Assembly (NCBI RefSeq): GCF_014522205.1 | Contig: NZ_CP046884.1 | Coordinates: 434,001 to 498,000, forward strand | Length of the DNA stretch: 64,000 bases | Origin: Corynebacterium poyangense | GTDB lineage: Bacteria > Actinomycetota > Actinomycetes > Mycobacteriales > Mycobacteriaceae | Direction: 5' to 3' | Shown here: piece by piece, positions 38,277-48,099 of the stretch | Layout: every line of letters begins with the position of its first letter | Numbering within the stretch: the stretch's first letter is position 1 | The notes under the pieces: model-generated | Seen by the model: only the letters and a program-made list of their open reading frames with translations | Told to the model about the DNA's origin: nothing | Databases searched by the model: none | Translations under genes and position numbers: made by a program

Positions 38277-40403
38277 GTGGCACCACAAGAAGTGCTTAAG
38301 GATCTGAACAAGGTCCGCAACATCGGCATCATGGCCCACATCGATGCTGGTAAGACCACGACCACCGAGCGCATCCTCTTCTACACCGGCATTAACCGCA
38401 AGGTCGGTGAGACCCACGATGGTGCGTCCACGACTGACTGGATGGAGCAGGAAAAAGAGCGCGGTATCACCATTACCTCCGCTGCTGTTACCTGTTTCTG
38501 GAATGGCAACCAGATCAACATCATCGATACTCCTGGACACGTCGACTTCACCGTTGAGGTGGAGCGTTCCCTGCGTGTGCTTGACGGTGCGGTTGCTGTG
38601 TTCGACGGTAAAGAGGGTGTGGAACCGCAATCTGAGCAGGTGTGGCGTCAGGCCGCTAAGTACGACGTTCCGCGTATCTGCTTCGTCAACAAGATGGACA
38701 AGATGGGTGCGGACTTCTACTACACCGTTCAAACCATCATTGACCGGTTGAACGCTAAGCCGCTCGTGATGCAGCTTCCGATCGGTGCTGAAGATGACTT
38801 CGACGGCATCGTCGATTTGCTGGAAATGAAGGCTCACGTTTGGCCTGGCCGGGTTGAGGTTGGCGCTGAACAGCAGATCACCGATATTCCGGAAGACCTG
38901 CAAGAAAAGGCTGAAGAATACCGCGAGAAACTCATCGAGACCGTTGCTGAGTCTGATGAAGCTCTCATGGAGAAGTATTTCGCTGGTGAAGAACTCACCA
39001 TTGATGAGATCAAAGCTGCGATCCGCAAGATGGTAGTGAACTCTGAAATCTTCCCTGTGCTCTGTGGTACTGCTTATCGCAACAAGGGTGTTCAGCCGCT
39101 GCTTGACGCGGTCATCGACTACCTGCCGAATCCGATGGATATCGGTGAGGTTGAAGGCCACAAGGTGGGCGACGAGTCCACCATCTTGACTCGTAAGCCC
39201 TCCAAGGATGAGCCCTTCTCAGCTCTGGCTTTCAAGATTGCTGCTCACCCCTTCTTCGGAAAACTGACCTTCGTTCGGGTTTACTCCGGCCGAGTAGAAC
39301 CTGGCCAGCAGGTGCTGAACTCCGTCAAGGACAAGAAAGAGCGCATTGGCAAGCTCTTCCAGATGCATGCCAATAAGGAAAACCCGGTAGATGAGGCCGT
39401 GGCTGGTAACATCTACGCCTTCATTGGTCTGAAGGACACCACTACCGGCGATACCTTGTGCGATGCTAATAACCCGATCATTCTAGAATCTATGGACTTC
39501 CCGGATCCGGTTATTCAGGTGGCAATTGAGCCTAAGTCCAAGGCTGACCAGGAGAAGCTGGCTACCGCTATTCAGAAGCTCGCGGAAGAAGATCCGACCT
39601 TCACGGTGAAACTGGATGACGAATCTGGACAGACTGTGATTGGCGGTATGGGTGAGCTTCACCTCGACGTTTTGGTTGACCGCATGAAGCGGGAATTCAA
39701 GGTTGAGGCGAATATTGGTAATCCTCAGGTGGCTTATCGCGAAACCATCCGCAAGGCTGTGGAGAAGATCGAATACACCCACAAGAAGCAGACGGGTGGT
39801 TCCGGTCAGTTCGCAAAGGTCATCATCAGCCTGGAGCCTTATGCTCCAGCCGCCGAGGAACTGGAGGAAGGCGAGTCCCCGATCTACAAGTTCGAGGATG
39901 CCGTTACCGGTGGACGCGTTCCGCGCGAATACATCCCCAGCGTCGATGCTGGTATTCAGGACGCCATGCAGTACGGTTATCTAGCTGGATACCCCTTGGT
40001 GAACATCAAGGCGACCCTGCTTGATGGTCAGTACCACGAGGTTGACTCCTCTGAAATGGCCTTCAAGATCGCTGGTTCTCAGGCGTTGAAGGAAGGTGTC
40101 GCAAAGGCGAAGCCGGTTCTTCTGGAGCCGATCATGTCCGTAGAAATCACCACTCCTGAGGAGTACATGGGTGAAGTTATCGGCGACGTCAATGCTCGCC
40201 GTGGACAGGTTGCTTCCATGGAAGACCGTGCTGGCGCTAAATTGGTGAAAGCCAAAGTGCCGCTGAGCTCCATGTTCGGTTATGTTGGTGACCTCCGTTC
40301 AAAGACTCAGGGTCGGGCGAACTACTCCATGTTCTTCGACTCCTACGCAGAGGTTCCGCAAAGCGTTTCCGAGGAAATCATCGCCGAGCGCACTGGTAAA
40401 TAA
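38277..40403 (+). CDS. fusA: Elongation factor G
   Basis: Translocation GTPase, 708 residues from GTG 38277, chosen because the corynebacterial protein begins with a short peptide before [18 protein letters not shown] and because GGGGA lies upstream; the longer frame to 38238 uses a TTG. G-motifs: [15 protein letters not shown] (P-loop), [15 protein letters not shown] (G3), [10 protein letters not shown] (G4). The later EF-G domains include [18 protein letters not shown] and [18 protein letters not shown]. It lies 135 bases after rpsG; a CATTCTT/AAGAATG hairpin (38154-38171) sits in that gap. Confidence 0.97.
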   Translation: MAPQEVLKDLNKVRNIGIMAHIDAGKTTTTERILFYTGINRKVGETHDGASTTDWMEQEKERGITITSAAVTCFWNGNQINIIDTPGHVDFTVEVERSLRVLDGAVAVFDGKEGVEPQSEQVWRQAAKYDVPRICFVNKMDKMGADFYYTVQTIIDRLNAKPLVMQLPIGAEDDFDGIVDLLEMKAHVWPGRVEVGAEQQITDIPEDLQEKAEEYREKLIETVAESDEALMEKYFAGEELTIDEIKAAIRKMVVNSEIFPVLCGTAYRNKGVQPLLDAVIDYLPNPMDIGEVEGHKVGDESTILTRKPSKDEPFSALAFKIAAHPFFGKLTFVRVYSGRVEPGQQVLNSVKDKKERIGKLFQMHANKENPVDEAVAGNIYAFIGLKDTTTGDTLCDANNPIILESMDFPDPVIQVAIEPKSKADQEKLATAIQKLAEEDPTFTVKLDDESGQTVIGGMGELHLDVLVDRMKREFKVEANIGNPQVAYRETIRKAVEKIEYTHKKQTGGSGQFAKVIISLEPYAPAAEELEEGESPIYKFEDAVTGGRVPREYIPSVDAGIQDAMQYGYLAGYPLVNIKATLLDGQYHEVDSSEMAFKIAGSQALKEGVAKAKPVLLEPIMSVEITTPEEYMGEVIGDVNARRGQVASMEDRAGAKLVKAKVPLSSMFGYVGDLRSKTQGRANYSMFFDSYAEVPQSVSEEIIAERTGK

Positions 40404-40534
40404 GAGTGACTGGGAGCAGGAACAGCAGTGTCACTGATCCCGCTCCAACCGGGTCCGGCGCACTGGGAGTCTGGGCTAGATGAGGTCCAGGTTCCTACGT
40501 CGGCCGGTACCCGGGAGATCTAGGATGGTCCAGC

Positions 40535-40563
40535 TTGAAAAACAGGATGGATAAATCTAGGAT
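40535..40563 (+). promoter_or_regulatory. Promoter of tuf
   Basis: TTGAAA (40535-40540), 17-base spacer, TAGGAT (40558-40563), about 125 bases upstream of tuf. The transcript leader then holds two hairpins, CCCATCCA/TGGATGGG near 40593-40626 and GGCTGCGA/TCGTAGCC near 40644-40662. Confidence 0.6.
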
Positions 40564-40688
40564 TTGGTAACTGGCACAAATTAGTAAACGCCCCATCCAT
40601 CGTGCCCCGAATTAGGGTGGATGGGTGAGGACTGTAAACCCCGTGGCTGCGAGAGTCGTAGCCACCATAAAGTCCAGGAGGACAAACA

Positions 40689-41879
40689 GTGGCAAAGGCT
40701 AAGTTCGAGCGTACGAAGCCGCACGTTAACATCGGTACCATCGGTCACGTTGACCACGGTAAGACCACCACCACCGCTGCTATCACCAAGGTGTTGGCTG
40801 AGAAGTTCCCGGATCTCAACGAGTCTTTCGCTTTCGATGCCATCGATAAGGCACCGGAAGAAAAAGAGCGTGGTATTACCATTAACATTTCCCACGTTGA
40901 GTATCAGACCGAGAAGCGCCACTACGCTCACGTGGACGCCCCGGGTCACGCCGACTACATCAAGAACATGATCACCGGTGCCGCTCAGATGGACGGCGCT
41001 ATCCTGGTTGTTGCCGCTACCGACGGCCCGATGCCGCAGACCCGCGAGCACGTTCTGTTGGCTCGCCAGGTTGGTGTTCCTTACATCCTCGTTGCGCTGA
41101 ACAAGTGCGACATGGTTGATGACGAAGACCTCATCGAGCTCGTTGAGATGGAAATCCGTGAGCTCCTCGCTGAGCAGGACTACGATGAGGATGCTCCGAT
41201 CATCCACATCTCCGCTCTGAAGGCTCTCGAAGGTGATGAGAAGTGGGGCAAGTCCATCCTCGAACTGATGGATGCTTGCGACGAGTCCATCCCGGATCCG
41301 GAGCGCGCTACCGATCAGCCCTTCCTCATGCCGATCGAGGATATCTTCACCATCACCGGCCGTGGCACCGTTGTTACCGGTCGTGTTGAGCGCGGTACCC
41401 TCAACGTCAACGAAGACGTTGAAATCATCGGTATCCGCGAGAAGGCTACCACCACCACCGTTACCGGTATCGAGATGTTCCGCAAGCTGCTGGACTACAC
41501 CGAGGCTGGCGACAACTGCGGTCTCTTGCTCCGTGGTGTGAAGCGTGAAGATGTTGAGCGTGGACAGGTTGTTATCAAGCCGGGCGCTTACACCCCGCAC
41601 ACCCAGTTCGAGGGTTCCGTGTACGTTCTCTCCAAGGATGAGGGCGGCCGTCACACCCCGTTCTTCGACAACTACCGTCCGCAGTTCTACTTCCGTACCA
41701 CCGACGTTACCGGCGTCATCAAGCTGCCTGAGGGCACCGAGATGGTTATGCCTGGCGACAACGTTGAGATGACTGTTGAGCTCATCCAGCCGGTTGCTAT
41801 GGACGAGGGTCTGCGCTTCGCTATCCGCGAAGGCTCCCGTACCGTTGGCGCTGGTCGCGTTACCAAGATCATCAAGTAA
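40689..41879 (+). CDS. tuf: Elongation factor Tu
   Basis: Delivers aminoacyl-tRNA to the ribosome. 396 residues from GTG 40689 with AGGAGG upstream. [14 protein letters not shown] (P-loop), [20 protein letters not shown] (G3), [11 protein letters not shown] (G4). [10 protein letters not shown] and the kirromycin-region [12 protein letters not shown] are present. A single strong terminator follows. Confidence 0.98.
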   Translation: MAKAKFERTKPHVNIGTIGHVDHGKTTTTAAITKVLAEKFPDLNESFAFDAIDKAPEEKERGITINISHVEYQTEKRHYAHVDAPGHADYIKNMITGAAQMDGAILVVAATDGPMPQTREHVLLARQVGVPYILVALNKCDMVDDEDLIELVEMEIRELLAEQDYDEDAPIIHISALKALEGDEKWGKSILELMDACDESIPDPERATDQPFLMPIEDIFTITGRGTVVTGRVERGTLNVNEDVEIIGIREKATTTTVTGIEMFRKLLDYTEAGDNCGLLLRGVKREDVERGQVVIKPGAYTPHTQFEGSVYVLSKDEGGRHTPFFDNYRPQFYFRTTDVTGVIKLPEGTEMVMPGDNVEMTVELIQPVAMDEGLRFAIREGSRTVGAGRVTKIIK

Positions 41880-41909
41880 TGATCTGCGTCGCCTAAAATA
41901 GGCGATACC

Positions 41910-41945
41910 AAAACCCCCGGTTCCTCAAGGAGCCGGGGGTTTTCT
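41910..41945 (+). terminator. Intrinsic terminator after tuf
   Basis: Long stem CCCCCGGTTCCT / AGGAGCCGGGGG with a two-base loop and one G-T pair, preceded by AAAA and followed by TTTTC. The A-run upstream also lets it serve the convergent minus-strand gene ending at 41967. Confidence 0.9.
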
Positions 41946-41966
41946 TGCGTCGGGTGTTTTAAAATA

Positions 41967-42737
41967 TCAGGATTCCCAGGTGGCATTCTCCGGATCACAT
42001 CCGCGAAGACGTGCCTCTTCTGCTACCAGACGCTGAAAATACTCGACAAGTTCGCGTCGACCATACGTGGAGTGAAATCTCTCATCGTGGACGTACAGCC
42101 GACTGAGCAAGACCTGCTTTTCTAGATCAACGTCATACCAGCGCTGGATGGTGGTCGCATGCAGATCAATAAGCTCACGTGCTTCCGGTGATCCAGCTAA
42201 AACTTCCTTTCCGAACGCGTTCTTCAAGGCAGCGCAAAACCGCTCATGCTCAGCTTGAGCGCTCTCTAGATCATCTTTACTCATGTGAGAAAGACTTTCT
42301 TGAGATTGGGCCCATTCCTTGGTTTCACCCCAACGGTTTTCTGCTTCGTGCTGCCAGCCTTCCCAGTCTGGGCCAAATACCTCCTGTAAAGAGTCCTTGG
42401 ACAAGGTGTAATCTTCCTTCAGTAAGTCATCAACTGCTCGGACCATCCGATGCAGTGCGGTGATTTTCTTTTGAAGAGTCCGGCGTTGTGCACTAAGGCT
42501 TTGATAACGGCTTTCCGGTTTATTGAGAATGGCCTTGATTTCTTTCAAGGGCATTCCAACCTCCCGATAAATGAGTATCTGGAACCCTTTTTCAAGATCT
42601 CTATCGGTATAAATTCGGTAATCGCCGTGGGTTGATCGCCACAGTGGGGATAACAACTCAACCTGATCCCAGTGCCGCAGTGTTCGCGTTGTCACACCGA
42701 GGATCTCCGCTGCTTCTCCAATGGAATAATCACTCAC
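41967..42737 (-). CDS. MerR-family regulator with TipAS-type ligand-binding domain
   Basis: 256 residues. The MerR winged-helix starts at YSIGEAAEILGVTTRTLRHW (residues 4-23), with GDYRIYTDRDLEKGF as the wing, then a dimerisation coiled coil (about 75-115). The C-terminal 140 residues (from about 110) match the TipAS antibiotic-recognition fold: GPDWEGWQHEAENRWGETKEW and the Trp-Tyr-rich helices near 195-240. TipA proteins bind thiopeptides or other macrocycles and activate transcription. It lies 34 bases after a BetT-like transporter on the same strand, so they are probably in one transcript. Confidence 0.86.
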   Translation of the reverse strand: MSDYSIGEAAEILGVTTRTLRHWDQVELLSPLWRSTHGDYRIYTDRDLEKGFQILIYREVGMPLKEIKAILNKPESRYQSLSAQRRTLQKKITALHRMVRAVDDLLKEDYTLSKDSLQEVFGPDWEGWQHEAENRWGETKEWAQSQESLSHMSKDDLESAQAEHERFCAALKNAFGKEVLAGSPEARELIDLHATTIQRWYDVDLEKQVLLSRLYVHDERFHSTYGRRELVEYFQRLVAEEARLRGCDPENATWES

Positions 42738-42771
42738 GGTGACGAGTATGGAGGTTTACGCAACGGCAAGG

Positions 42772-44856
42772 TCAAGCACCGTGAGAAAAGGGCAGGGAAT
42801 CTACATCGTCTGAGGATTGAACAGGGTGAGACATATCTGATTTCCCGGGAAGATGACGCTGCATATGCAAGAACTCAAGATGCCCTTCATACATATCCAA
42901 TACATCGTCAATAAGCTGGTGCTCGGTATAGCCATAGACGTCGTACCCCTCAGAACCAGTCAAGGAAAAGACTTCAAGCCGGAAATAATATAAATCCTCG
43001 GGTTGTTTTTCCGGGTAGTACAGAGCAAAGGTTGGCCACAGCTGCTTCACCGGGCAGATCTGATAGCGGAAATTGCGGTCTTCACCAAAATCAACACGTA
43101 GATCTACTTGTCGAACACCACCGGTACTCAACTCCACGTCCTGGCAGGTTACTGTGGCATCGGCACCTCGGCCGCGAAGTTCCTGGGTGACTTCCCGTAG
43201 AGCTGGTTCTGCAACGGTGTCCATGTAGGTGTTGATTTGTTCTCTGGTCGGGAAGGTCATAGCAAGGTGGAGGCGTCGTCGCCAATTACTTTCCGGCTGA
43301 CCTGGTGTTCGGGACCCAACCGCATTGTGGAGGGCGACGTTACGGGAATCTCTCTGGACCAGCTCTAGGCGCATGGACCTGAAGAGACTGTACATCACCA
43401 AATAAATGACGATGCTGAAGGGGAAGCCCATGACAATGGTGGCTGATTGCAGGGTAGGGATACCACCGACAAAGAGCATGGACACGGTAAGGATTCCCAC
43501 GACGCTGGCCCAGAAAATCCGCGACCACGCCTTACCATCGGAGTGGGCATCAGTAATTTTTGAGGTGAAATTAGACATCACCAAGGCGGCTGAGTCAGCG
43601 GAAGTGATATAAAGCAATAGCCCGATGAGAGACGCTACGGCCATGACCGTGGTAGCTGCCGGATACTGGGCCAACAGTAAATAAAAAGCTCGCTCTGGTT
43701 TTTCAACGGCTACCGTGCCGAAGTCTGAGTCTCCGTGTAAGACGATGTCGAGAGCGGAGTTACCGAATACCGACACCCAGAGAAGAACAAAAATAAAGGG
43801 GATCGTGAGGGTGCCTACGACGAATTGGCGAAGCGTGCGCCCGCGAGAGATTCTGGCTAGGAATAACCCGACAAAAGGTGCCCAAGCAATCCACCAGGCC
43901 CAAAAGAACAGAGTCCAGGCGTTGAGCCAGTCTTGAGCATTATCGAAGGCGTAGGTGTCCATGGTCATCGAGGGGAAGGATGAGAGATATTCCCCGATAT
44001 TCATGATGAGTGCATCAAAAAGAAAAGCAGTGCGGCCGGTAATAAGAATAAAAAGCATGAGGCCGATGGCAAGTAAGACATTGATTTCGGAAAGACGTCG
44101 GATGCCTCTTTCTACTCCGGACACTGCGGAAATAGTCGCCACGGTGACAGCTAAGATAACCAGCGCTATTTGTGCGCTTAAACTTTCGTTGACGTTGAAT
44201 AGGACTTTAAGGCCATAATTTAGTTGAACCACGCCAATTCCGAGCGACGTGGCAACACCAAAGACGGTTCCCAGCATGGCTGCGATGTCTACCGCGTCCC
44301 CGGCGACTCCGTGGACTCGTTTACCAAAGATGGGATAAAGAGCGCTACGAATAGCTAACGGCATGTTAAATCGGTAGGCAAAATATCCGAAGGCCATGCC
44401 CATTAAAGCGTAGAGGGCCCAGCCAGTAATTCCATAGTGGAAAAGAGTAAAGACCACGGCTTTACGGGCTGCTTCGACAGTTTCAGGTTGACCGTTGGGA
44501 GGAGAATAGAACTGCGAGACTGGTTCTGCTACGGAGAAGAATAATAGATCAACGCCGATTCCCGCCGCGAAAAGCATTGATGCCCAAGAAAAGAGGCGAA
44601 ATTGGGGAGTGGAGTGATCCGGGCCCAATTTAATAGAACCGGTTCTTCCGGAGGCAATCCAAATCATAAAGATGACGCTCACCGTAGCGGTGAGGATATA
44701 GAACCAACCAAGATTTTTGGAAATACCGTTGACCACTGCGCCAAGGGAATGTGCGGCAGAAGTTGGGGCGAAAATAGCCCATAAAGCAATGGCGATGATT
44801 CCCGCGCCCGAGACCAGGAAAACCGGCCAATTTGTTTCCGGAGCTTGTTTTTCCAT
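42772..44856 (-). CDS. BCCT family choline/betaine transporter, BetT-like with long C-terminal domain
   Basis: 694 residues. Twelve membrane segments with the BCCT core FFWAWWIAWAPFVGLFLARISRGRT (aromatic substrate box) and the GIGVVQLNYG stretch. After the last TM (about residue 500) a soluble domain of about 190 residues follows. This is the layout of proton- or sodium-driven, osmotically regulated BetT transporters. ATG 44856 lies near a TATAGCTATA palindrome (44867-44876) in the 95-base divergent gap to the unknown gene at 44952. Confidence 0.9.
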   Translation of the reverse strand: MEKQAPETNWPVFLVSGAGIIAIALWAIFAPTSAAHSLGAVVNGISKNLGWFYILTATVSVIFMIWIASGRTGSIKLGPDHSTPQFRLFSWASMLFAAGIGVDLLFFSVAEPVSQFYSPPNGQPETVEAARKAVVFTLFHYGITGWALYALMGMAFGYFAYRFNMPLAIRSALYPIFGKRVHGVAGDAVDIAAMLGTVFGVATSLGIGVVQLNYGLKVLFNVNESLSAQIALVILAVTVATISAVSGVERGIRRLSEINVLLAIGLMLFILITGRTAFLFDALIMNIGEYLSSFPSMTMDTYAFDNAQDWLNAWTLFFWAWWIAWAPFVGLFLARISRGRTLRQFVVGTLTIPFIFVLLWVSVFGNSALDIVLHGDSDFGTVAVEKPERAFYLLLAQYPAATTVMAVASLIGLLLYITSADSAALVMSNFTSKITDAHSDGKAWSRIFWASVVGILTVSMLFVGGIPTLQSATIVMGFPFSIVIYLVMYSLFRSMRLELVQRDSRNVALHNAVGSRTPGQPESNWRRRLHLAMTFPTREQINTYMDTVAEPALREVTQELRGRGADATVTCQDVELSTGGVRQVDLRVDFGEDRNFRYQICPVKQLWPTFALYYPEKQPEDLYYFRLEVFSLTGSEGYDVYGYTEHQLIDDVLDMYEGHLEFLHMQRHLPGKSDMSHPVQSSDDVDSLPFSHGA

Positions 44857-44951
44857 AGTGCAACGGTATAGCTATATCAAAGAATAAGCTAGTTTTAAGG
44901 CGCGGATTGAAGAAAACAGAACAGATTTTTGTTCCCGCTAAACTTCCTATT

Positions 44952-45662
44952 ATGTCAACTTTGCCTGATCCCACCCGCATTCCGCGTGTGTTGGCAGAAC
45001 TCCAGGAGGTATGGGAGGCGCAGCCTGAACTGAGTTTTCCTATGCTGTGCAATGTCCTCACTAATCACGGAATGACGTGGGGAAGCAGCGATGAAGACCT
45101 CAGCCGCCTGCTCACTCATTTAGCTAGTGTACGACCGTCGCGGATCCCCAAGGATGATCGTGGCCGAGCCCAACACACCTATCTAGTAGAAACTGAATCA
45201 CCGCAAGCAAGCGTCACGATCTCCCCAAGAAAAGTGATAGTCCGACGCCACGCTGGCTCAACTCACGCTCAACCAGTGAAGTGGGCTTATTCTGAAATTC
45301 GACGTAGCAGTACCCGGGGGCCTCTTCATATCGTTGATTTTTCTGGAGTGGATCATCGTCTTGGGATAGTTCGAAGCATTCGACGGCTAGAAGTTCCTGA
45401 TCGAGTAAGGATAACTGGATTAAGCCGAGAGACTATTGGTGATCGGAAATTCTTGATTACTACCGAAGACGCTGAGAAAATCCTCGTCGGTCGGAAGATC
45501 GAGATTTTCCACAAAGAAGAACGCGAAGTGAAGTATCTGTCAATGTCGTGGTCGAGATTGGCGTGTGCGGAATTGGGGAAGGCTGTGAAGATTGTTCCGG
45601 GGCATGAAAAAACGGCAATCACCAGGGGAGTGATTGCCGCTATTGACGTGGTGGAGGTTTAG
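44952..45662 (+). CDS. Unknown protein, possibly leaderless
   Basis: 236 residues from ATG 44952. I do not recognise a family. It has helical N-terminal sequence (ELQEVWEAQPELSFPMLCNVL) and a beta-rich basic C-terminal half with YLSMSWSRLACAELGK. The start is preferred over TTG 44907 because TAAACT (44939-44944) ends 7 bases before the ATG, as for a leaderless mRNA, and no ribosome site is visible. Its 3' end overlaps the convergent stop of the AmaP gene by four bases and contains that operon's terminator. Confidence 0.7.
   Translation: MSTLPDPTRIPRVLAELQEVWEAQPELSFPMLCNVLTNHGMTWGSSDEDLSRLLTHLASVRPSRIPKDDRGRAQHTYLVETESPQASVTISPRKVIVRRHAGSTHAQPVKWAYSEIRRSSTRGPLHIVDFSGVDHRLGIVRSIRRLEVPDRVRITGLSRETIGDRKFLITTEDAEKILVGRKIEIFHKEEREVKYLSMSWSRLACAELGKAVKIVPGHEKTAITRGVIAAIDVVEV
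45607..45639 (-). terminator. Terminator of the Asp23 operon, embedded in the convergent coding sequence
   Basis: On the minus strand CGGCAATCAC pairs with GTGATTGCCG (45613-45622 / 45630-45639) around a 7-base loop, followed by TTTTTT (45607-45612). It lies just beyond the AmaP stop, inside the last codons of the plus-strand unknown gene. Confidence 0.8.
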
Positions 45663-46219
45663 CGCTCCACCGGTTGGACATGAAGCCGGTAGGTAGTATC
45701 GACGTCGATATCACGAATAGCTTCACGGAAATCCTGCTCAGACTGTTCTAGCACCGCTGCTAGTTCATCGATGCGAATGCCAGGCTGGGCATTGATGGTC
45801 CACCGGACAGTCGGACGGTTGCGGTCAAATGCGACCTTTTCATTCACCGACTCCACGCGAGAAATCTTGTGCTCCACGGTTCGTGAAATCGCCTCGGCGA
45901 TCTTAGAGATGTTTAAGCCGATGGTTCCTTCAGAGGTGGAAGCTGATGACTTCACCCGGCTAAAGCCGCGGGGACGAATATTCGCGATGATGAGCCATAA
46001 TCCAATGATCGCACTGAGCACCACGATCCCGATGAGTAAGTACAGGTACCAATTATTCTCTGGCACCCGCCCAATGGCTGCGGAATCGATTTTTTGGTTC
46101 CACTCCTGGGCTGGTGGGCAGTTGTAGTGCAAGGCTAAAAACCACGCACCTCCAGCGAGGGCGAGTAGCCCCACGAGGAGAACGATGATGCGATCAACAG
46201 TTGCTAGGCCACGACTCAT
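45659..46219 (-). CDS. amaP: AmaP-like membrane anchor of Asp23-type protein
   Basis: 186 residues. Two TM helices near 10-30 and 58-80 (RIIVLLVGLLALAGGAWFLAL and YLLIGIVVLSAIIGLWLIIA) precede a cytosolic domain. This is the layout of the alkaline-shock membrane anchor AmaP, which tethers Asp23 to the membrane in Gram-positives. It is the last gene of a six-gene minus-strand operon; its start overlaps the previous gene's stop by four bases (ATGA). Confidence 0.72.
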   Translation of the reverse strand: MSRGLATVDRIIVLLVGLLALAGGAWFLALHYNCPPAQEWNQKIDSAAIGRVPENNWYLYLLIGIVVLSAIIGLWLIIANIRPRGFSRVKSSASTSEGTIGLNISKIAEAISRTVEHKISRVESVNEKVAFDRNRPTVRWTINAQPGIRIDELAAVLEQSEQDFREAIRDIDVDTTYRLHVQPVER

Positions 46220-46764
46220 TTGTTGACCTCCTCTTGTTGTACGCGTACTTTAACCTGCTTGGGAGAATCGACCCGATTGACCAGGGGAGCTAGGGCAGCC
46301 TCGACGCGTTCCGCTAGGGAAGGATCGGTGGTGTCGCCGGCGACGTTGACGCTTAAGCTAGATCCTTTGACAGCGGAGTGGGCGTTACTGACTCCAGGTA
46401 CTTTCCGAGCGGTTTGGGAAGCCATGCGGGAAATATCTACCGGGCGGGTCCACAATGAGATGGGCGATGTGATGGCCCGGTGTGTCCGCTTGCGCGGTTT
46501 CAGCGCAATGATCACCAGGATCAGACCGATAATCATCGCTGCAATGGAAGCTGGGACGATCCAACTAGGCAAGGACTCATTGAATAACCCGAAAACCGGT
46601 TTCAGCCACGGTTGTTGAGTGGTTTGAGAACTCAGCACCCAGATATCTCGGCCAGCAATAACCGCCAATGCGACTAAGAGGATACCGATAACGATGGTGG
46701 TCCACCGGGCAAAGGGATTTGCTCGGGGTTCCTGACCGTAGCCAGGGTTGACCGTGTCACTCAT
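46216..46764 (-). CDS. DUF6286-type membrane protein
   Basis: 182 residues. A two-TM hairpin near 22-45 and 70-93 is followed by a soluble tail with SARKVPGVSN-type Asp23-associated sequence (ASQTARKVPGVSNAHSAVKG). The DUF6286 assignment is from overall layout and operon place. It shares one-base to four-base overlaps with both neighbours, so translation is coupled. Confidence 0.68.
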   Translation of the reverse strand: MSDTVNPGYGQEPRANPFARWTTIVIGILLVALAVIAGRDIWVLSSQTTQQPWLKPVFGLFNESLPSWIVPASIAAMIIGLILVIIALKPRKRTHRAITSPISLWTRPVDISRMASQTARKVPGVSNAHSAVKGSSLSVNVAGDTTDPSLAERVEAALAPLVNRVDSPKQVKVRVQQEEVNK

Positions 46765-47555
46765 CAGTGGCCTCCTTTCTTAATCACAATTTTGCGGCGT
46801 GGGATGCGGGATTGAATCCGCACGGGTACTGGGCGGTGGTCACGCGGATAAGATATCCGCTTGAGTGGAATGTCCTGCTTTGGAGCCTTGACAGGCTTCA
46901 AGGGGGCAGGTTTAGGAACTGTGACGGGAACTTCAGGAAGTTTCGAACGAACCTTCACATCCTGAGTTTCCGGCAGTTCATTGACCTTGATTTCCTTGAG
47001 AGGTTGCTCGGGGGCAGTCTGGATCTTGGTGAGCTGAGCCGCTGGGGCGACGTGAGGAGAAATGACTTCCTTGGGTCGCGCCGGATTACGGCTCACGCTC
47101 ACAGGTCGAAGCTCAGTCAAGGAACGTCGCACCTGCGGTGTTTGAATCCGCACTCGGTTCCGAGTGCGAATAGGTGTGACCACAGGCGAGACCGGTGCGG
47201 CGTCAATCGAAGCTTGAGTAACACGGCGATGATTACTGACTACAGGGCCGGTAACCACATTTACCGCCACGGGGCGCAGGCCACAAAGACCGATGATCCA
47301 GTCCTTAATGGCTGCGCGGACTGACTCTGCTACAGATGTAACTGGTGAAGGCCAGCTCACGGCAATAAAAGCTTCGACAGACGCTGTGCCTGCGGTGTCG
47401 TCTACCTCGACATCGAACCGAGGGTAGCTACGACCCGCTAGGCCTCCATCGACACGGACACTGCCGGGAACTGATAACGTTGCAGCCTCGACGATGCGGG
47501 AGACCGAGCGTTCTGAGATCCTAGTGATGCCTCCCGAATTATCCGGGGATTGCAT
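46764..47555 (-). CDS. Asp23-associated protein with basic, Pro-rich C-terminus
   Basis: 263 residues. The first 110 or so residues (ISERSVSRIVEAATLSVPG, then the beta-strand VEDDTAGTASVEAFIAV-like part) resemble a short Asp23/Gls24 domain. From about residue 135 the protein is very rich in Pro, Lys, Arg and Val, ending in IPRRKIVIKKGG. No catalytic motif is seen. Coupled by one-base overlaps to both neighbours (start at 47555 coincides with the end of the previous gene). Confidence 0.65.
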   Translation of the reverse strand: MQSPDNSGGITRISERSVSRIVEAATLSVPGSVRVDGGLAGRSYPRFDVEVDDTAGTASVEAFIAVSWPSPVTSVAESVRAAIKDWIIGLCGLRPVAVNVVTGPVVSNHRRVTQASIDAAPVSPVVTPIRTRNRVRIQTPQVRRSLTELRPVSVSRNPARPKEVISPHVAPAAQLTKIQTAPEQPLKEIKVNELPETQDVKVRSKLPEVPVTVPKPAPLKPVKAPKQDIPLKRISYPRDHRPVPVRIQSRIPRRKIVIKKGGH

Positions 47556-47740
47556 CAGTCACGCTTCCTAAGTCCGTCGAAAATTTGGCGAAGATCGATG
47601 TGGCCATCGTAGTGAGCTCCTACAGCTCCGCCGATGAGGGCGAAGATAACGCCTAGTACTAGACCGCCGAAACCGAAGGCTAGTCCTAGAAAAGCGAGAG
47701 CGATACCGAGGGCAATACCGATCAGGGTGTAATACTTCAT
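47555..47740 (-). CDS. Small DUF2273-like membrane protein
   Basis: 61 residues. Two hydrophobic segments with many Gly (GIALGIALAFLGLAFGFGG and VLGVIFALIGGAVGA) are followed by a short polar tail DLRQIFDGL. This matches the small membrane protein often encoded with asp23. Confidence 0.75.
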   Translation of the reverse strand: MKYYTLIGIALGIALAFLGLAFGFGGLVLGVIFALIGGAVGAHYDGHIDLRQIFDGLRKRD

Positions 47741-47793
47741 GGAATTCTCAATCCCTATTTAAGAAGTGTCGGGCACGAGCCCGAGGTTGAACC

Positions 47794-48096
47794 TTAGGCC
47801 GTAGCGTCGGCAATAGTGACATCTACTGGCAAGGATTGGGCGGCAGAGGCTACCTGACGTACCCGCTCAGCTACATCGTATAAATCTAATGGCCGAGAAA
47901 GATCGGCTACGATGTGAACCTCGAAACGGGGGTTATCTCCGGTAGTTTGACGAAGACCTCGGACCCGCGTGCGCGGGTAGTACAACGCAACTTCGCCGAA
48001 GTTGCCGGCGTGCATATCAGCCACGCCATCAATAGCGGTGATATCTGCAGCGAGCTTTTCGGCGACGTCGACGTCGAGCTGATCGTGCTGTGCCAT
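47794..48096 (-). CDS. Unknown protein of the Asp23 operon
   Basis: 100 residues. Starts MAQHDQLDVDVAEKLAADI and contains GVADMHAGNFGEVALYYP, reminiscent of a short Asp23-like fold. No signal peptide or TM. It lies three bases after the asp23 stop. Confidence 0.65.
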   Translation of the reverse strand: MAQHDQLDVDVAEKLAADITAIDGVADMHAGNFGEVALYYPRTRVRGLRQTTGDNPRFEVHIVADLSRPLDLYDVAERVRQVASAAQSLPVDVTIADATA

Positions 48097-48099
48097 TAG

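Noticed and set aside
37734..39161. 475-codon minus-strand frame across rpsG and fusA
   Set aside because: Shadow of the strongly coding plus strand; no ribosome site and no recognisable domain.
40581..41654. 357-codon minus-strand frame across tuf
   Set aside because: Antisense shadow of tuf codon usage.
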